Shown in pieces: positions 1-9,047 of a stretch of DNA of 22,236 bases (position 1 is its first letter; every line of letters starts with the position of its first letter). The stretch spans positions 1-22,236 of the forward strand of contig CAZKLS010000038.1 of NCBI GenBank assembly GCA_964553405.1, written 5' to 3'. The notes under the pieces are model-generated. The model saw only the letters and a program-made list of their open reading frames with translations, made no database searches and was not told where the DNA came from. The translations under genes were made by a program, and so were the position numbers. The stretch is from DATIRA01 sp964553405. GTDB taxonomy: Bacteria; Pseudomonadota; Gammaproteobacteria; Steroidobacterales; Steroidobacteraceae.

Positions 1-1454
1 GGGCCATCAAGTCGGTGCGGCCGACGCTGCTGATCAAGCGCGACGGCAACGAGATCTACATCGAGAGCACGGCCTCGCCGATACGTGACGGGTCCGGCGC
101 ATGCTCCGGTGGCGTGCTGGTGTTCCACGACGTCAGCGAGAGCCGCGAGCTGAACCGCAAGCTCTCGTATCATGCCAGCCACGACATCCTCACCGGCCTG
201 GTCAACCGCCGCGAGTTCGAGGCGAGGCTCGAGCGGGCGCTTCGGAGCGCGAAGGCGCGCGAGACCTCCTACGCGCTGGCCCACGTCGACGTGGACCAGT
301 TCAAGATCATCAACGACACCTGCGGCCACAGCGCGGGCGACGCACTGCTCGGGCAGGTCGGCACGCTGCTGAAGACGAAGATCCGCTGGCGGGACACGCT
401 CGCGAGGCTAGGCGGCGACGAGTTCGCGCTGCTGCTCGAGAGCTGCTCGCTGGACGAGGCGATGCGCATGGCCGAGCAGCTGCGCGAGACGATCCGCAAC
501 TACAAGTTCGTCTGGGAGGAGCGCACGTTCAGGCTCGGCTGCAGCGTCGGCGTAGTGCCGATCACCGGGGACAGCGAGGACGTCGCGAGCCTGCTGTCGG
601 CCGCCGACAGTGCCTGCGCCGCGGCGAAGGAGGGCGGCCGCAACCGCGTCTACAGCTTCCAGGAGAACGACATCGACCTGATGCGCCGCCGCCGCGAGAT
701 GCAGTGGGCCGCGCGCATCAACAATGCCCTCGAGGAGAACCGCTTCGAGCTGTTCCGCATGACGATCCAGCCGCTGCAGCGCAACGAGAGCGGCGCGCAC
801 TACGAGCTGCTGCTGCGGATGAAGGACGAGGCAGGCAAGATCGTCTCCCCGGACAACTTCATCAACGCGGCCGAGCGCTACGGCCTAACGCCCGCGATCG
901 ACCGCTGGGTGATCGAGCACGCGCTCGGCTGGCTCGTCTCCGAGGCGGAGGAACTCGAGCGCCTGGCGCTGTGCTCGATCAACCTGTCCGGCCAGAGCCT
1001 GGGCGACGACAAGTTCCTGCCCTTCGTGATCAACCAGTTCCACAAGAGCGGCATCGATGCCTCGAAGATCTGCTTCGAGATCACCGAGACGGCGGCGATC
1101 GCGAGCTTCGCGCAGGCCAATCGCTTCATCCAGGCCCTGAAGGAGCTGGGCTGCCGCTTCGCACTGGACGATTTCGGCACCGGGTTGTCGTCGTTCGGCT
1201 ACCTGAAGCACTTCCCGGTGGATTTCCTGAAGATCGACGGCAGCTTCGTCAAGGGCCTGCTGCACGACCCGATCGACCGCGAGATGGTCCGCTCGATCAA
1301 CGAGATCGGGCACCTGACCGGCAAGCAGACCATCGCCGAGTTCGCCGAGAACGTCGAGATCATCAACATGCTGCGCAGTCTCGGCGTCGACTATGCGCAG
1401 GGCTACGGCATCGCCTCGCCGCAGCGGATCGCCAGGATCGCGGTGAACGGCTAG
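1..1454 (+). CDS. PAS-GGDEF-EAL cyclic-di-GMP signalling protein (3' part, 5' end outside window)
   Basis: C-terminal part of a bifunctional cyclic-di-GMP enzyme. The frame is open from base 3, so the start lies upstream of the window; the GTG at 15 is probably internal. The first 45 or so residues look like the end of a PAS sensor domain. A diguanylate cyclase domain follows, with an intact GGDEF active site at bases 411-425. An RWRD inhibitory (I-site) motif sits exactly five residues before it, so product inhibition by c-di-GMP is expected. The phosphodiesterase domain starts near base 790. Its signature reads ELL rather than EAL (bases 804-812), but the metal-binding Glu is kept. The other expected residues are visible: Asn in INLSGQ, Glu in FEITET, the DDFGTG pair, Lys in LKIDGSF, Glu in IAEFAEN and Gln in AQGYG. 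Both activities therefore look possible. The gene converges on nadC with a 24-base gap. Confidence 0.93.
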   Translation, partial: AIKSVRPTLLIKRDGNEIYIESTASPIRDGSGACSGGVLVFHDVSESRELNRKLSYHASHDILTGLVNRREFEARLERALRSAKARETSYALAHVDVDQFKIINDTCGHSAGDALLGQVGTLLKTKIRWRDTLARLGGDEFALLLESCSLDEAMRMAEQLRETIRNYKFVWEERTFRLGCSVGVVPITGDSEDVASLLSAADSACAAAKEGGRNRVYSFQENDIDLMRRRREMQWAARINNALEENRFELFRMTIQPLQRNESGAHYELLLRMKDEAGKIVSPDNFINAAERYGLTPAIDRWVIEHALGWLVSEAEELERLALCSINLSGQSLGDDKFLPFVINQFHKSGIDASKICFEITETAAIASFAQANRFIQALKELGCRFALDDFGTGLSSFGYLKHFPVDFLKIDGSFVKGLLHDPIDREMVRSINEIGHLTGKQTIAEFAENVEIINMLRSLGVDYAQGYGIASPQRIARIAVNG

Positions 1455-1460
1455 CGTCGC

Positions 1461-1479
1461 ACCGGCCGCAGCGGTCGGT
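1461..1479. terminator. Candidate bidirectional hairpin between convergent genes
   Basis: Between the GGDEF-EAL stop and the nadC stop, bases 1461-1467 (ACCGGCC) pair with 1473-1479 (GGTCGGT). This gives seven pairs, one a G-U, with a 5-base loop. There is no T-run, so intrinsic termination is only a guess. The position between convergent stops is what supports it. Confidence 0.3.
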
Positions 1480-2342
1480 TAGCCGCCGAATTCGAAGCGC
1501 ATCGACAGGTCGATGGCCCGGACGTGCTTGGTCAGCGACCCGACCGAGACGAAGTCCACGCCGGTCTCGCCGATCGTCCGCAGCGTCTCCAGCGTCACGT
1601 TGCCCGAGGCCTCGAGCACCATGGGGCCGTTGACGTGGGAGCGGTTCAGGGCCACTGCGGTCCGCAGTTCCTCGAGGCTGAACTCGTCGAGCAGCGCCAT
1701 GTCCGCACTGGCGTCGAGCGCCTGCTGCAGTTCCTCGAGCGTCTCGACCTCCACCTCCACCGGGACCTCGGCGCCGGCGGCTCGAGCCGCCGCCACGGCG
1801 AGCCGGATCGATCCGGCCGCGGCGATGTGGTTCTCCTTGATCAGGATGGCGTCGAACAGGCCCATCCGGTGGTTGCTGCCGCCCGCGCAGCGGACCGCGT
1901 ACTTCTGCGCCTTGCGCAAGCCGGGGATCGTCTTGCGGGTATCGAGGACCTTGCAGCCGAGGCCGTCGAGGGCTGCGACGTACTGCCTCGCGACGGTGGC
2001 CGTGCCCGACAGCGTCTGCAGGAAGTTGAGCGCGCTGCGCTCGCCGGTCAGCAGCGCGCGGGCCGGGCCGCGCAGCCGGCAGAGCCGCTGGTCCGGGAGC
2101 GCGGTGTCGCCTTCGCGCACGCTCCACTCGACCACGACCGACGGGTCGAGCTGGCGGAAGACCTCGTCGAACCAGGGTCTGCCGCAGACCACGGCGCGCT
2201 CCCGGGTGACGACCGTGGCGTCTCCCGTGCGGTCCGCGGGGACCAGTGCCGCCGTCAGGTCTCCTGTCCCGAGGTCCTCGGCGATCGCCGCTGCGACGAC
2301 CGCTGCGAGGTCGTCAGGAGGTGTGAATCCAGGTGCTTCCAA
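1479..2342 (-). CDS. nadC: Nicotinate-nucleotide pyrophosphorylase (quinolinate phosphoribosyltransferase)
   Basis: Cytosolic enzyme of de novo NAD synthesis. It converts quinolinate and PRPP to nicotinate mononucleotide, CO2 and pyrophosphate. The family signature is clear: ERSALNFLQTLSGTAT, DTRKTIPGLR, KYAVRCAGGSNHR and DAILIKENH, followed by a VEVEVE strand and the C-terminal GNVT...VSVGSLTKH segment of the barrel. I start it at TTG 2340-2342, which gives 287 residues, the normal family length. A GGAGAG ribosome-binding site lies 8 bases ahead of this TTG. The frame stays open further upstream, to about 2531, but that extension has no family similarity and would run into the divergent DUF1289 gene. 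Neighbours are convergent (GGDEF-EAL) and divergent (DUF1289), so nadC is probably monocistronic. No nadA or nadB is nearby. Confidence 0.95.
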   Translation of the reverse strand: MEAPGFTPPDDLAAVVAAAIAEDLGTGDLTAALVPADRTGDATVVTRERAVVCGRPWFDEVFRQLDPSVVVEWSVREGDTALPDQRLCRLRGPARALLTGERSALNFLQTLSGTATVARQYVAALDGLGCKVLDTRKTIPGLRKAQKYAVRCAGGSNHRMGLFDAILIKENHIAAAGSIRLAVAAARAAGAEVPVEVEVETLEELQQALDASADMALLDEFSLEELRTAVALNRSHVNGPMVLEASGNVTLETLRTIGETGVDFVSVGSLTKHVRAIDLSMRFEFGG

Positions 2343-2386
2343 TTTACGAACTCTCCAGCCACTCCGTCCGGGTGGTCCGACCGAAT

Positions 2387-2415
2387 TTGAACAAGACGAC
2401 GGCCCTGCCCATAAT
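2387..2415 (+). promoter_or_regulatory. Sigma70-type promoter for DUF1289-grxD
   Basis: TTGAAC at 2387-2392 and CATAAT at 2410-2415 are separated by exactly 17 bases. They match the -35 consensus at 4 of 6 positions and the -10 at 5 of 6. Transcription would start near 2422, leaving a short leader before the ATG at 2449. This excludes the in-frame ATG at 2419 as the start. The site lies in the AT-richest part of the gap between nadC and DUF1289. Confidence 0.55.
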
Positions 2416-2419
2416 TCTA
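2414..2419 (-). promoter_or_regulatory. Possible -10 element for nadC
   Basis: On the minus strand, bases 2419-2414 read TAGAAT, a 5 of 6 match to a -10 box. It would give a start near 2407 and a leader of about 65 bases before the nadC TTG. No convincing -35 is seen at 16-18 base spacing. The element overlaps the opposing -10 of the DUF1289 promoter, so the two promoters may compete. Confidence 0.25.
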
Positions 2420-2448
2420 TGCCTCGAATCAATCCCGGTCCCCGCAAG

Positions 2449-2643
2449 ATGACGGATCTCCCGCCTGCCTCGCCGTGCATCAGGGTCTGTACGCTCGACG
2501 TGGTAGGGCGGTGCACTGGCTGCGGACGCACGCTCGATGAGATATCGCGCTGGGCGACGATGAGCGTGGCGGAGCAGTGGTCGGTCGTCGACCGGTTGGA
2601 ACGCAGCCGCCGGGACGCGATTCAGGCCGGGGCGGCGCAGTAG
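2449..2643 (+). CDS. DUF1289 family small cysteine-motif protein
   Basis: A 64-residue cytosolic protein of the DUF1289 family, whose function is unknown. The family core is visible: SPCIRVC, then RCTGCGRTLDEISRW, then a helical segment with several Arg. The four cysteines (C10, C14, C22, C25) form a CxxxC...CxxC pattern that could bind zinc or an Fe-S cluster; this is inference. I chose ATG 2449 because it follows the predicted transcription start and leads directly into the conserved region. An in-frame ATG at 2419 would add 10 unconserved residues. The next gene, a Fe-S-handling glutaredoxin, begins 18 bases downstream on the same strand. The two are probably co-transcribed, which hints at a metal or Fe-S role. 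Confidence 0.85.
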   Translation: MTDLPPASPCIRVCTLDVVGRCTGCGRTLDEISRWATMSVAEQWSVVDRLERSRRDAIQAGAAQ

Positions 2644-2661
2644 GAACACGAGGACGATACA

Positions 2662-2982
2662 GTGGACATCAACCAGCGAATCCAGGAACAGCTCAAGGCG
2701 AATCCGGTGTTGCTCTACATGAAGGGCACGCCCGATTTTCCGCAGTGCGGGTTCTCCGCGGCCGCGGTGCGGGCGCTGGAGGCCTGCGGGGCGAATTTCG
2801 CCTACGTGAACATCTTCGAGGACCCTGAGCTGCGCGAGGGCCTGAAGCAGTACTCGAACTGGCCGACCTACCCGCAGCTCTACGTGGGCGGCGAGCTGGT
2901 CGGCGGCTCGGACATCATCAACGAGATGTTCCGCAAGGGCGAGCTGCAGACGATGCTGAAGGAAGCCGGCGCTACCGGCTGA
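2662..2982 (+). CDS. grxD: Monothiol glutaredoxin, Grx4 family
   Basis: A 106-residue monothiol glutaredoxin of the CGFS class. Family members bind a glutathione-ligated [2Fe-2S] cluster as a homodimer or with BolA, and act in Fe-S trafficking. The active site CGFS is at residues 29-32, preceded by the conserved KGTPDFPQ. The glutathione-binding WPTYPQLYVGGELVGGSD block follows. The length fits the single-domain bacterial form (E. coli Grx4 is about 115 residues). The start is GTG 2662, with AGGA seven bases upstream at 2651-2654. It lies 18 bases after DUF1289 on the same strand and converges on rnt. It has no promoter of its own that I can see and probably uses the promoter at 2387-2415. 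Confidence 0.96.
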   Translation: MDINQRIQEQLKANPVLLYMKGTPDFPQCGFSAAAVRALEACGANFAYVNIFEDPELREGLKQYSNWPTYPQLYVGGELVGGSDIINEMFRKGELQTMLKEAGATG

Positions 2983-2997
2983 ACGCTGCCGCAAGGG

Positions 2998-3016
2998 GCG
3001 GCCGGGGTCCGGCCGC
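2998..3016. terminator. Bidirectional hairpin between grxD and rnt
   Basis: GCGGCCGG (2998-3005) and CCGGCCGC (3009-3016) form a perfect 8-bp stem with a GGT loop. It sits in the 43-base gap between the convergent grxD and rnt stops. The very GC-rich stem and position fit a terminator or a 3'-end barrier for both operons. No T-run follows on either strand, so factor-independent termination is uncertain. Confidence 0.5.
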
Positions 3017-3025
3017 GCGGGAAGC

Positions 3026-3676
3026 TCAGGGCGGCGTGGCCGCGAGGCCGAGCGACTGCTCGTACTGCGTCCTGAACCGGTTGCAGACGATGCAGAACAG
3101 CGCCGCGGTGCGTTCCGCGTCGTAGATCGCCGAATGCGCGGAGTTCGGATCCCATTCGAGACCCGCCGCGACCACCGCGCGCGAGAGGACCGTCTGTCCG
3201 TAGGCGACGCCGCCGAGCGTCGCGGTATCGAAGCTCGAGAACGGATGGAATGGGTTGCGCTTGATGCCGCAGCGCTCGACCGCGGCGTTCAGGAACGCGA
3301 GGTCGAACGACGCATTGTGGCCGACCAGCACCGCGCGGGTGCAGCCGGCGTCGCGCACGGCGCGGCGCACTTCCCGGAACAGCTCCGACAGCGCCTCCTG
3401 CTCCGGGAGCGCGGGCCTGAGCGGGTGGTGCGGATCGATGCCGTTCACGGCGAGCGAGGCCGGGTCGATCCGGGAGCCTGCAAAGGGCTTGACGTGGTAG
3501 CGCAGCGTGCTGCCGAGACCGAGGTCGCCCGAGGGCGACAACTCGATCATCACCGCGGCGAGTTCCAGCAGCGCGTCGGTCGCGGGGTTGAAGCCGCCCG
3601 TCTCGACGTCGACGACGACCGGCAGGAAGCCGCGGAAACGCGTCGCGATCGTGGCTCGCTCGTCCGGGGTGCTCAT
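3026..3676 (-). CDS. rnt: Ribonuclease T
   Basis: DEDDh-family 3'-5' exoribonuclease that trims the 3' ends of tRNA, 5S and 23S rRNA and turns over tRNA CCA ends. It works as a cytosolic homodimer. The predicted protein is 216 residues, essentially the E. coli size. The catalytic residues fall at D23 and E25 (VVVDVETGGFN), D125 (GHNASFDLAFLN), H181 and D186 (HSAIYDAERT), the same numbers as in E. coli RNase T. The start ATG overlaps the pyrC stop in an ATGA (3673-3676), and no strong ribosome-binding site precedes it, so translational coupling to pyrC is likely. A pyrC-rnt pairing also occurs in Pseudomonas, which supports a gammaproteobacterial origin. Confidence 0.96.
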   Translation of the reverse strand: MSTPDERATIATRFRGFLPVVVDVETGGFNPATDALLELAAVMIELSPSGDLGLGSTLRYHVKPFAGSRIDPASLAVNGIDPHHPLRPALPEQEALSELFREVRRAVRDAGCTRAVLVGHNASFDLAFLNAAVERCGIKRNPFHPFSSFDTATLGGVAYGQTVLSRAVVAAGLEWDPNSAHSAIYDAERTAALFCIVCNRFRTQYEQSLGLAATPP

Positions 3677-4713
3677 TGGCTGGCGAGTCGCCACGCGACG
3701 CTGCCGCCGGCGCGCAGCGGAACCAGCGCGTCCTGGCCGCCGAAAGGATAGGACGCGGGCACCGTCCAGGGCTCGCGTCGCAGCGTGATCGTCCCCTGGT
3801 TGCGTGGCAGGCCGTAGAAGTCCGCGCCGCGCTCCGACGCGAACGACTCGAGCCGCTCGAGCCGGCCCGCTTCCTCGAACGCCTCCGCGTAGAACTCGAG
3901 CGCGGCGTGGGCGGAGAAGATGCCCGCGCATCCGCACGGCGCTTCCTTGGTGTGCCGGGCGTGCGGCGCGCTGTCCGTGCCGAGGAAGAACCGCGGGTCG
4001 TCCGAGGTGGCGGCCGCCAGCAGTGCCTCGCGGTCGCGCTCACGCTTGAGGACCGGCAGGCAGTAGTGATGCGGCCGGAGGCCGCCTTCGAACAGCGCGT
4101 TGCGATTCATCAGCAGGTGCTGCGGCGTCATCGTGGCCGCGACGCCGGCGCGCGAGCAGCGGACGAACTCCACCGCAGCCGCCGTCGTGACATGCTCGAA
4201 CACGACCTTCAGGCCGGGGACTTTCTCGACGACCCGCGACAGCACGCGATCGATGAAGACCTGCTCGCGGTCGAATACGTCCACGTCCGGCTCGGTCGCC
4301 TCGCCATGGACCTGCAGCACGAGCTGCTGCTCGGCCATCGCCTCGAGCGCGGGCCAGACGTTGTCGATCGACGTCACCCCGGCGTCGGAGTGGGTCGTCG
4401 CCCCGGCCGGGTAGAGCTTGGCGCCGAGCACGAAGCCGCTCGAGCGCGCCCGTGCGATCTCCTGCGGCGTCGTCCGGTCTGTGAGGTACAGCGTCATCAG
4501 CGGCTCGAACGCGGCCCCCGGCGGCAGTGCCGCGAGGATTCGCGCCCGATACGCGGTGAGTCCGGCGGTATCCACCATGGCCGGCTTCAGGTTCGGCATC
4601 ACCAGCGCGCGCGCGAAACGCGCCGCCGTGAACGGCAGCACCGCCTCGAGCTGCGCACCGTCGCGCAGGTGCAGGTGGAAGTCGTCGGGCCGCCGGAGCG
4701 TCAGGCTGCTCAC
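3673..4713 (-). CDS. pyrC: Dihydroorotase (PyrC type)
   Basis: Zinc amidohydrolase that cyclises N-carbamoyl-aspartate to dihydroorotate, step three of UMP synthesis. The protein is 346 residues (E. coli PyrC 348), the short homodimeric class. All metal and catalytic residues are present: H13 and H15 in FHLHLRDG, the carboxylated K99 in GAKLYPAGATTHSDAG, H136 in LQVHGE, H174 in FEHVTT and D247 in LGTDSAPH. Each is offset by exactly three from E. coli. It starts at GTG 4711-4713, overlapping the stop of the upstream aminopeptidase gene as GTGA. It ends by overlapping the rnt start as ATGA. The three genes are therefore tightly coupled in one operon. Confidence 0.97.
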   Translation of the reverse strand: MSSLTLRRPDDFHLHLRDGAQLEAVLPFTAARFARALVMPNLKPAMVDTAGLTAYRARILAALPPGAAFEPLMTLYLTDRTTPQEIARARSSGFVLGAKLYPAGATTHSDAGVTSIDNVWPALEAMAEQQLVLQVHGEATEPDVDVFDREQVFIDRVLSRVVEKVPGLKVVFEHVTTAAAVEFVRCSRAGVAATMTPQHLLMNRNALFEGGLRPHHYCLPVLKRERDREALLAAATSDDPRFFLGTDSAPHARHTKEAPCGCAGIFSAHAALEFYAEAFEEAGRLERLESFASERGADFYGLPRNQGTITLRREPWTVPASYPFGGQDALVPLRAGGSVAWRLASQ

Positions 4714-6224
4714 CGCGGCGCCTCGAGCTCGTCGAGGAATCGCCCGTCCGCGAGCAGCTGCGCCGCATAGCGCACGCCGAATCCCGTGAACTCCGTCGGT
4801 ACGTGCGCGAGTCCGCCCTTGCGCTCGCTGGCCGCGAGGTCCACGTGCACCCAGGGAATCGCGGCGGGGACGAAGCGATTCAGGAAGCGCGCGGCGAGGA
4901 TGTGGTCGCCCTTGTTGTCCTCGCTGCACTGGAGCAGGTCGGCAACCGGGCTCTCGAGGTCGGTGTCGAAGTCCTCGTCCATCGGGAAGCACCAGACCCG
5001 TTCGCCGCTCGTGCGTCCCGCGTCCTGCAGTCTTGCGTGAAGCGCGGGCCGGTTCGTGAACACTCCGCTGTAGCGCTCGGTCAGCGCGTTGACGCAGGCC
5101 CCGGTCAGCGTCGCGAAGTCCAGGATCAGCCGCGGCTCCTGGCGCGACGCGAGCGCCAGCGTGTCGGCGAGCACCATCCGGCCCTCGGCGTCGCTGTGCA
5201 CGACCTGGATCGTCACGCCGTTCGAGGCGCGGACGACTTCCTGCGGCCGGTAGGCGCGCGGGCCGATCTCGTTCTCGGTCAGCGCGAGCCAGCAGTCCAC
5301 CGGGAACCCGACGCCGATCCGGGACAGCGCGAGCAGCGTGCCCACCGCGACCGCGCTGCCCTGCATGTCCCCGTGCATCTTGTACATGCTCTTGTGCGGC
5401 TTCAGGTTGATGCCGCCGGTGTCGAAGCAGATTCCCTTGCCGACGATCGCGACGCCGTGGCCCGCACGGCGTCCGGCCGGGCGATAGCCGAGCCGGACGA
5501 TGCCTGCCTCGCGGTGCTCGTTCGCGCGGGATACGGCCAGGAATGCGCCGGCCCCGGCCCGCTCGAGCGCCGGCTCGTCCAGGAACTCGAATTTCCAGCC
5601 CTCGCGCCGGGCGAGTTGCTGCAGCATGCGACGATACGCGACGCAGTCCAGCTCGTTCGGCGGCAGCGCCGCGAGCCAGCGTGCGAGGTGATTGCCCTCG
5701 GCGGCGGCCAGGCACGCGTCGAGTCCGGCCGCCTCGCCGGCGAGTTCCAGCACGGCCAGCGGGTGCACCGGATCCGGCTTCGACTTGCGCTGCGGCATGG
5801 GCGCCACGGCCGCGAGCACCGCGCTCGCCACCGCCTCCTGGAGGGCCTCGGCCTGCTCGCCGTCGAATCCGACCACGTAGCTGCGGAGCGACTTCACGCC
5901 CGGGCCGAGCGCCTGCTTGACCAGCTTGCCTGCGAACTGCAGTCGTTCGAATCCGCCGGCGTCCCGCTGTACGAATCCGACGACGGCGAGCGTGTTGCGG
6001 GCGTTCGGCAGCCGGCAGGCGAGCAGCGGCGCTTCGCCGCCGTCCTGCGAGGCACGGTGGAGCCGTCGCCACAGTCCGGCATGCGGCAGTTGCGCGAGCG
6101 CCGGCCCGGCCTGCGCGGCATCGAGCACGAAGACGACCGCGTCCCTCCGTGCCACCGACGCCTCGGATGTCGAGTAGCGGCCGCTGCGAACCGTGACCGC
6201 CGGGAGGGGTGGCAAAATGTCCAT
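4710..6224 (-). CDS. M17-family leucyl aminopeptidase
   Basis: Dinuclear zinc/manganese aminopeptidase of the leucyl aminopeptidase family, which removes N-terminal residues from peptides in the cytosol. Numbering from ATG 6222-6224 (504 residues), the metal ligands are K263 and D268 (VGKGICFDTGG), D286 (MHGDMQG), D345 and E347 (DAEGR). Catalytic K275 and R349 are also kept. The usual NTDAEGR signature reads HSDAEGR here, so this is a divergent member rather than canonical PepA. The N-terminal 160 residues form the variable domain and match nothing I can name. In-frame ATGs at 6263 and 6302 would lengthen the N-terminus, but the shorter start leaves room for a candidate aceE promoter. None of the three has a strong ribosome-binding site. 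The stop overlaps the pyrC start (GTGA). Confidence 0.9.
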   Translation of the reverse strand: MDILPPLPAVTVRSGRYSTSEASVARRDAVVFVLDAAQAGPALAQLPHAGLWRRLHRASQDGGEAPLLACRLPNARNTLAVVGFVQRDAGGFERLQFAGKLVKQALGPGVKSLRSYVVGFDGEQAEALQEAVASAVLAAVAPMPQRKSKPDPVHPLAVLELAGEAAGLDACLAAAEGNHLARWLAALPPNELDCVAYRRMLQQLARREGWKFEFLDEPALERAGAGAFLAVSRANEHREAGIVRLGYRPAGRRAGHGVAIVGKGICFDTGGINLKPHKSMYKMHGDMQGSAVAVGTLLALSRIGVGFPVDCWLALTENEIGPRAYRPQEVVRASNGVTIQVVHSDAEGRMVLADTLALASRQEPRLILDFATLTGACVNALTERYSGVFTNRPALHARLQDAGRTSGERVWCFPMDEDFDTDLESPVADLLQCSEDNKGDHILAARFLNRFVPAAIPWVHVDLAASERKGGLAHVPTEFTGFGVRYAAQLLADGRFLDELEAPR

Positions 6225-6234
6225 CGACGTCGTC

Positions 6235-6263
6235 TTGACCCTGCTGGAAGCTGACCTGATCAT
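6235..6263 (+). promoter_or_regulatory. Candidate aceE promoter
   Basis: TTGACC (6235-6240, 5 of 6 to the -35 consensus) and GATCAT (6258-6263, 4 of 6 to the -10) are 17 bases apart. Transcription would begin near 6270, with a leader of about 94 bases before aceE. No PdhR-like operator is seen. A 6-bp inverted repeat, AGCATG (6298-6303) and CATGCT (6316-6321), lies in the leader and could be a regulatory dyad. Confidence 0.35.
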
Positions 6264-6363
6264 TGCGTGAATCCGCGCCCCCGCTTCGCCGCGATGCAGC
6301 ATGAGGCCGCGGCGGCATGCTAGCAGGGCAGGCCCCTCAAATCATCACGGCGGACCCTGATCC

Positions 6364-9033
<2,670 letters not shown>

Positions 9034-9047
9034 GACGGAGCAGGGCC

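Noticed and set aside
1513..2643. Long plus-strand frame running across nadC into DUF1289
   Set aside because: Only the last 64 codons show family similarity. The earlier part is antisense to nadC and precedes the predicted promoter.
2419..2643. Upstream ATG start for the DUF1289 gene
   Set aside because: The ATG lies between the -10 box and the predicted transcription start, so it would not be in the mRNA. The added residues are not conserved.
3673..6318. Continuous 881-codon minus-strand frame that looks like a fusion ending in dihydroorotase
   Set aside because: Only the last 346 codons are PyrC. The rest is an out-of-frame Arg/Gly/Ala-rich reading of the aminopeptidase gene, whose own frame carries all the M17 motifs.
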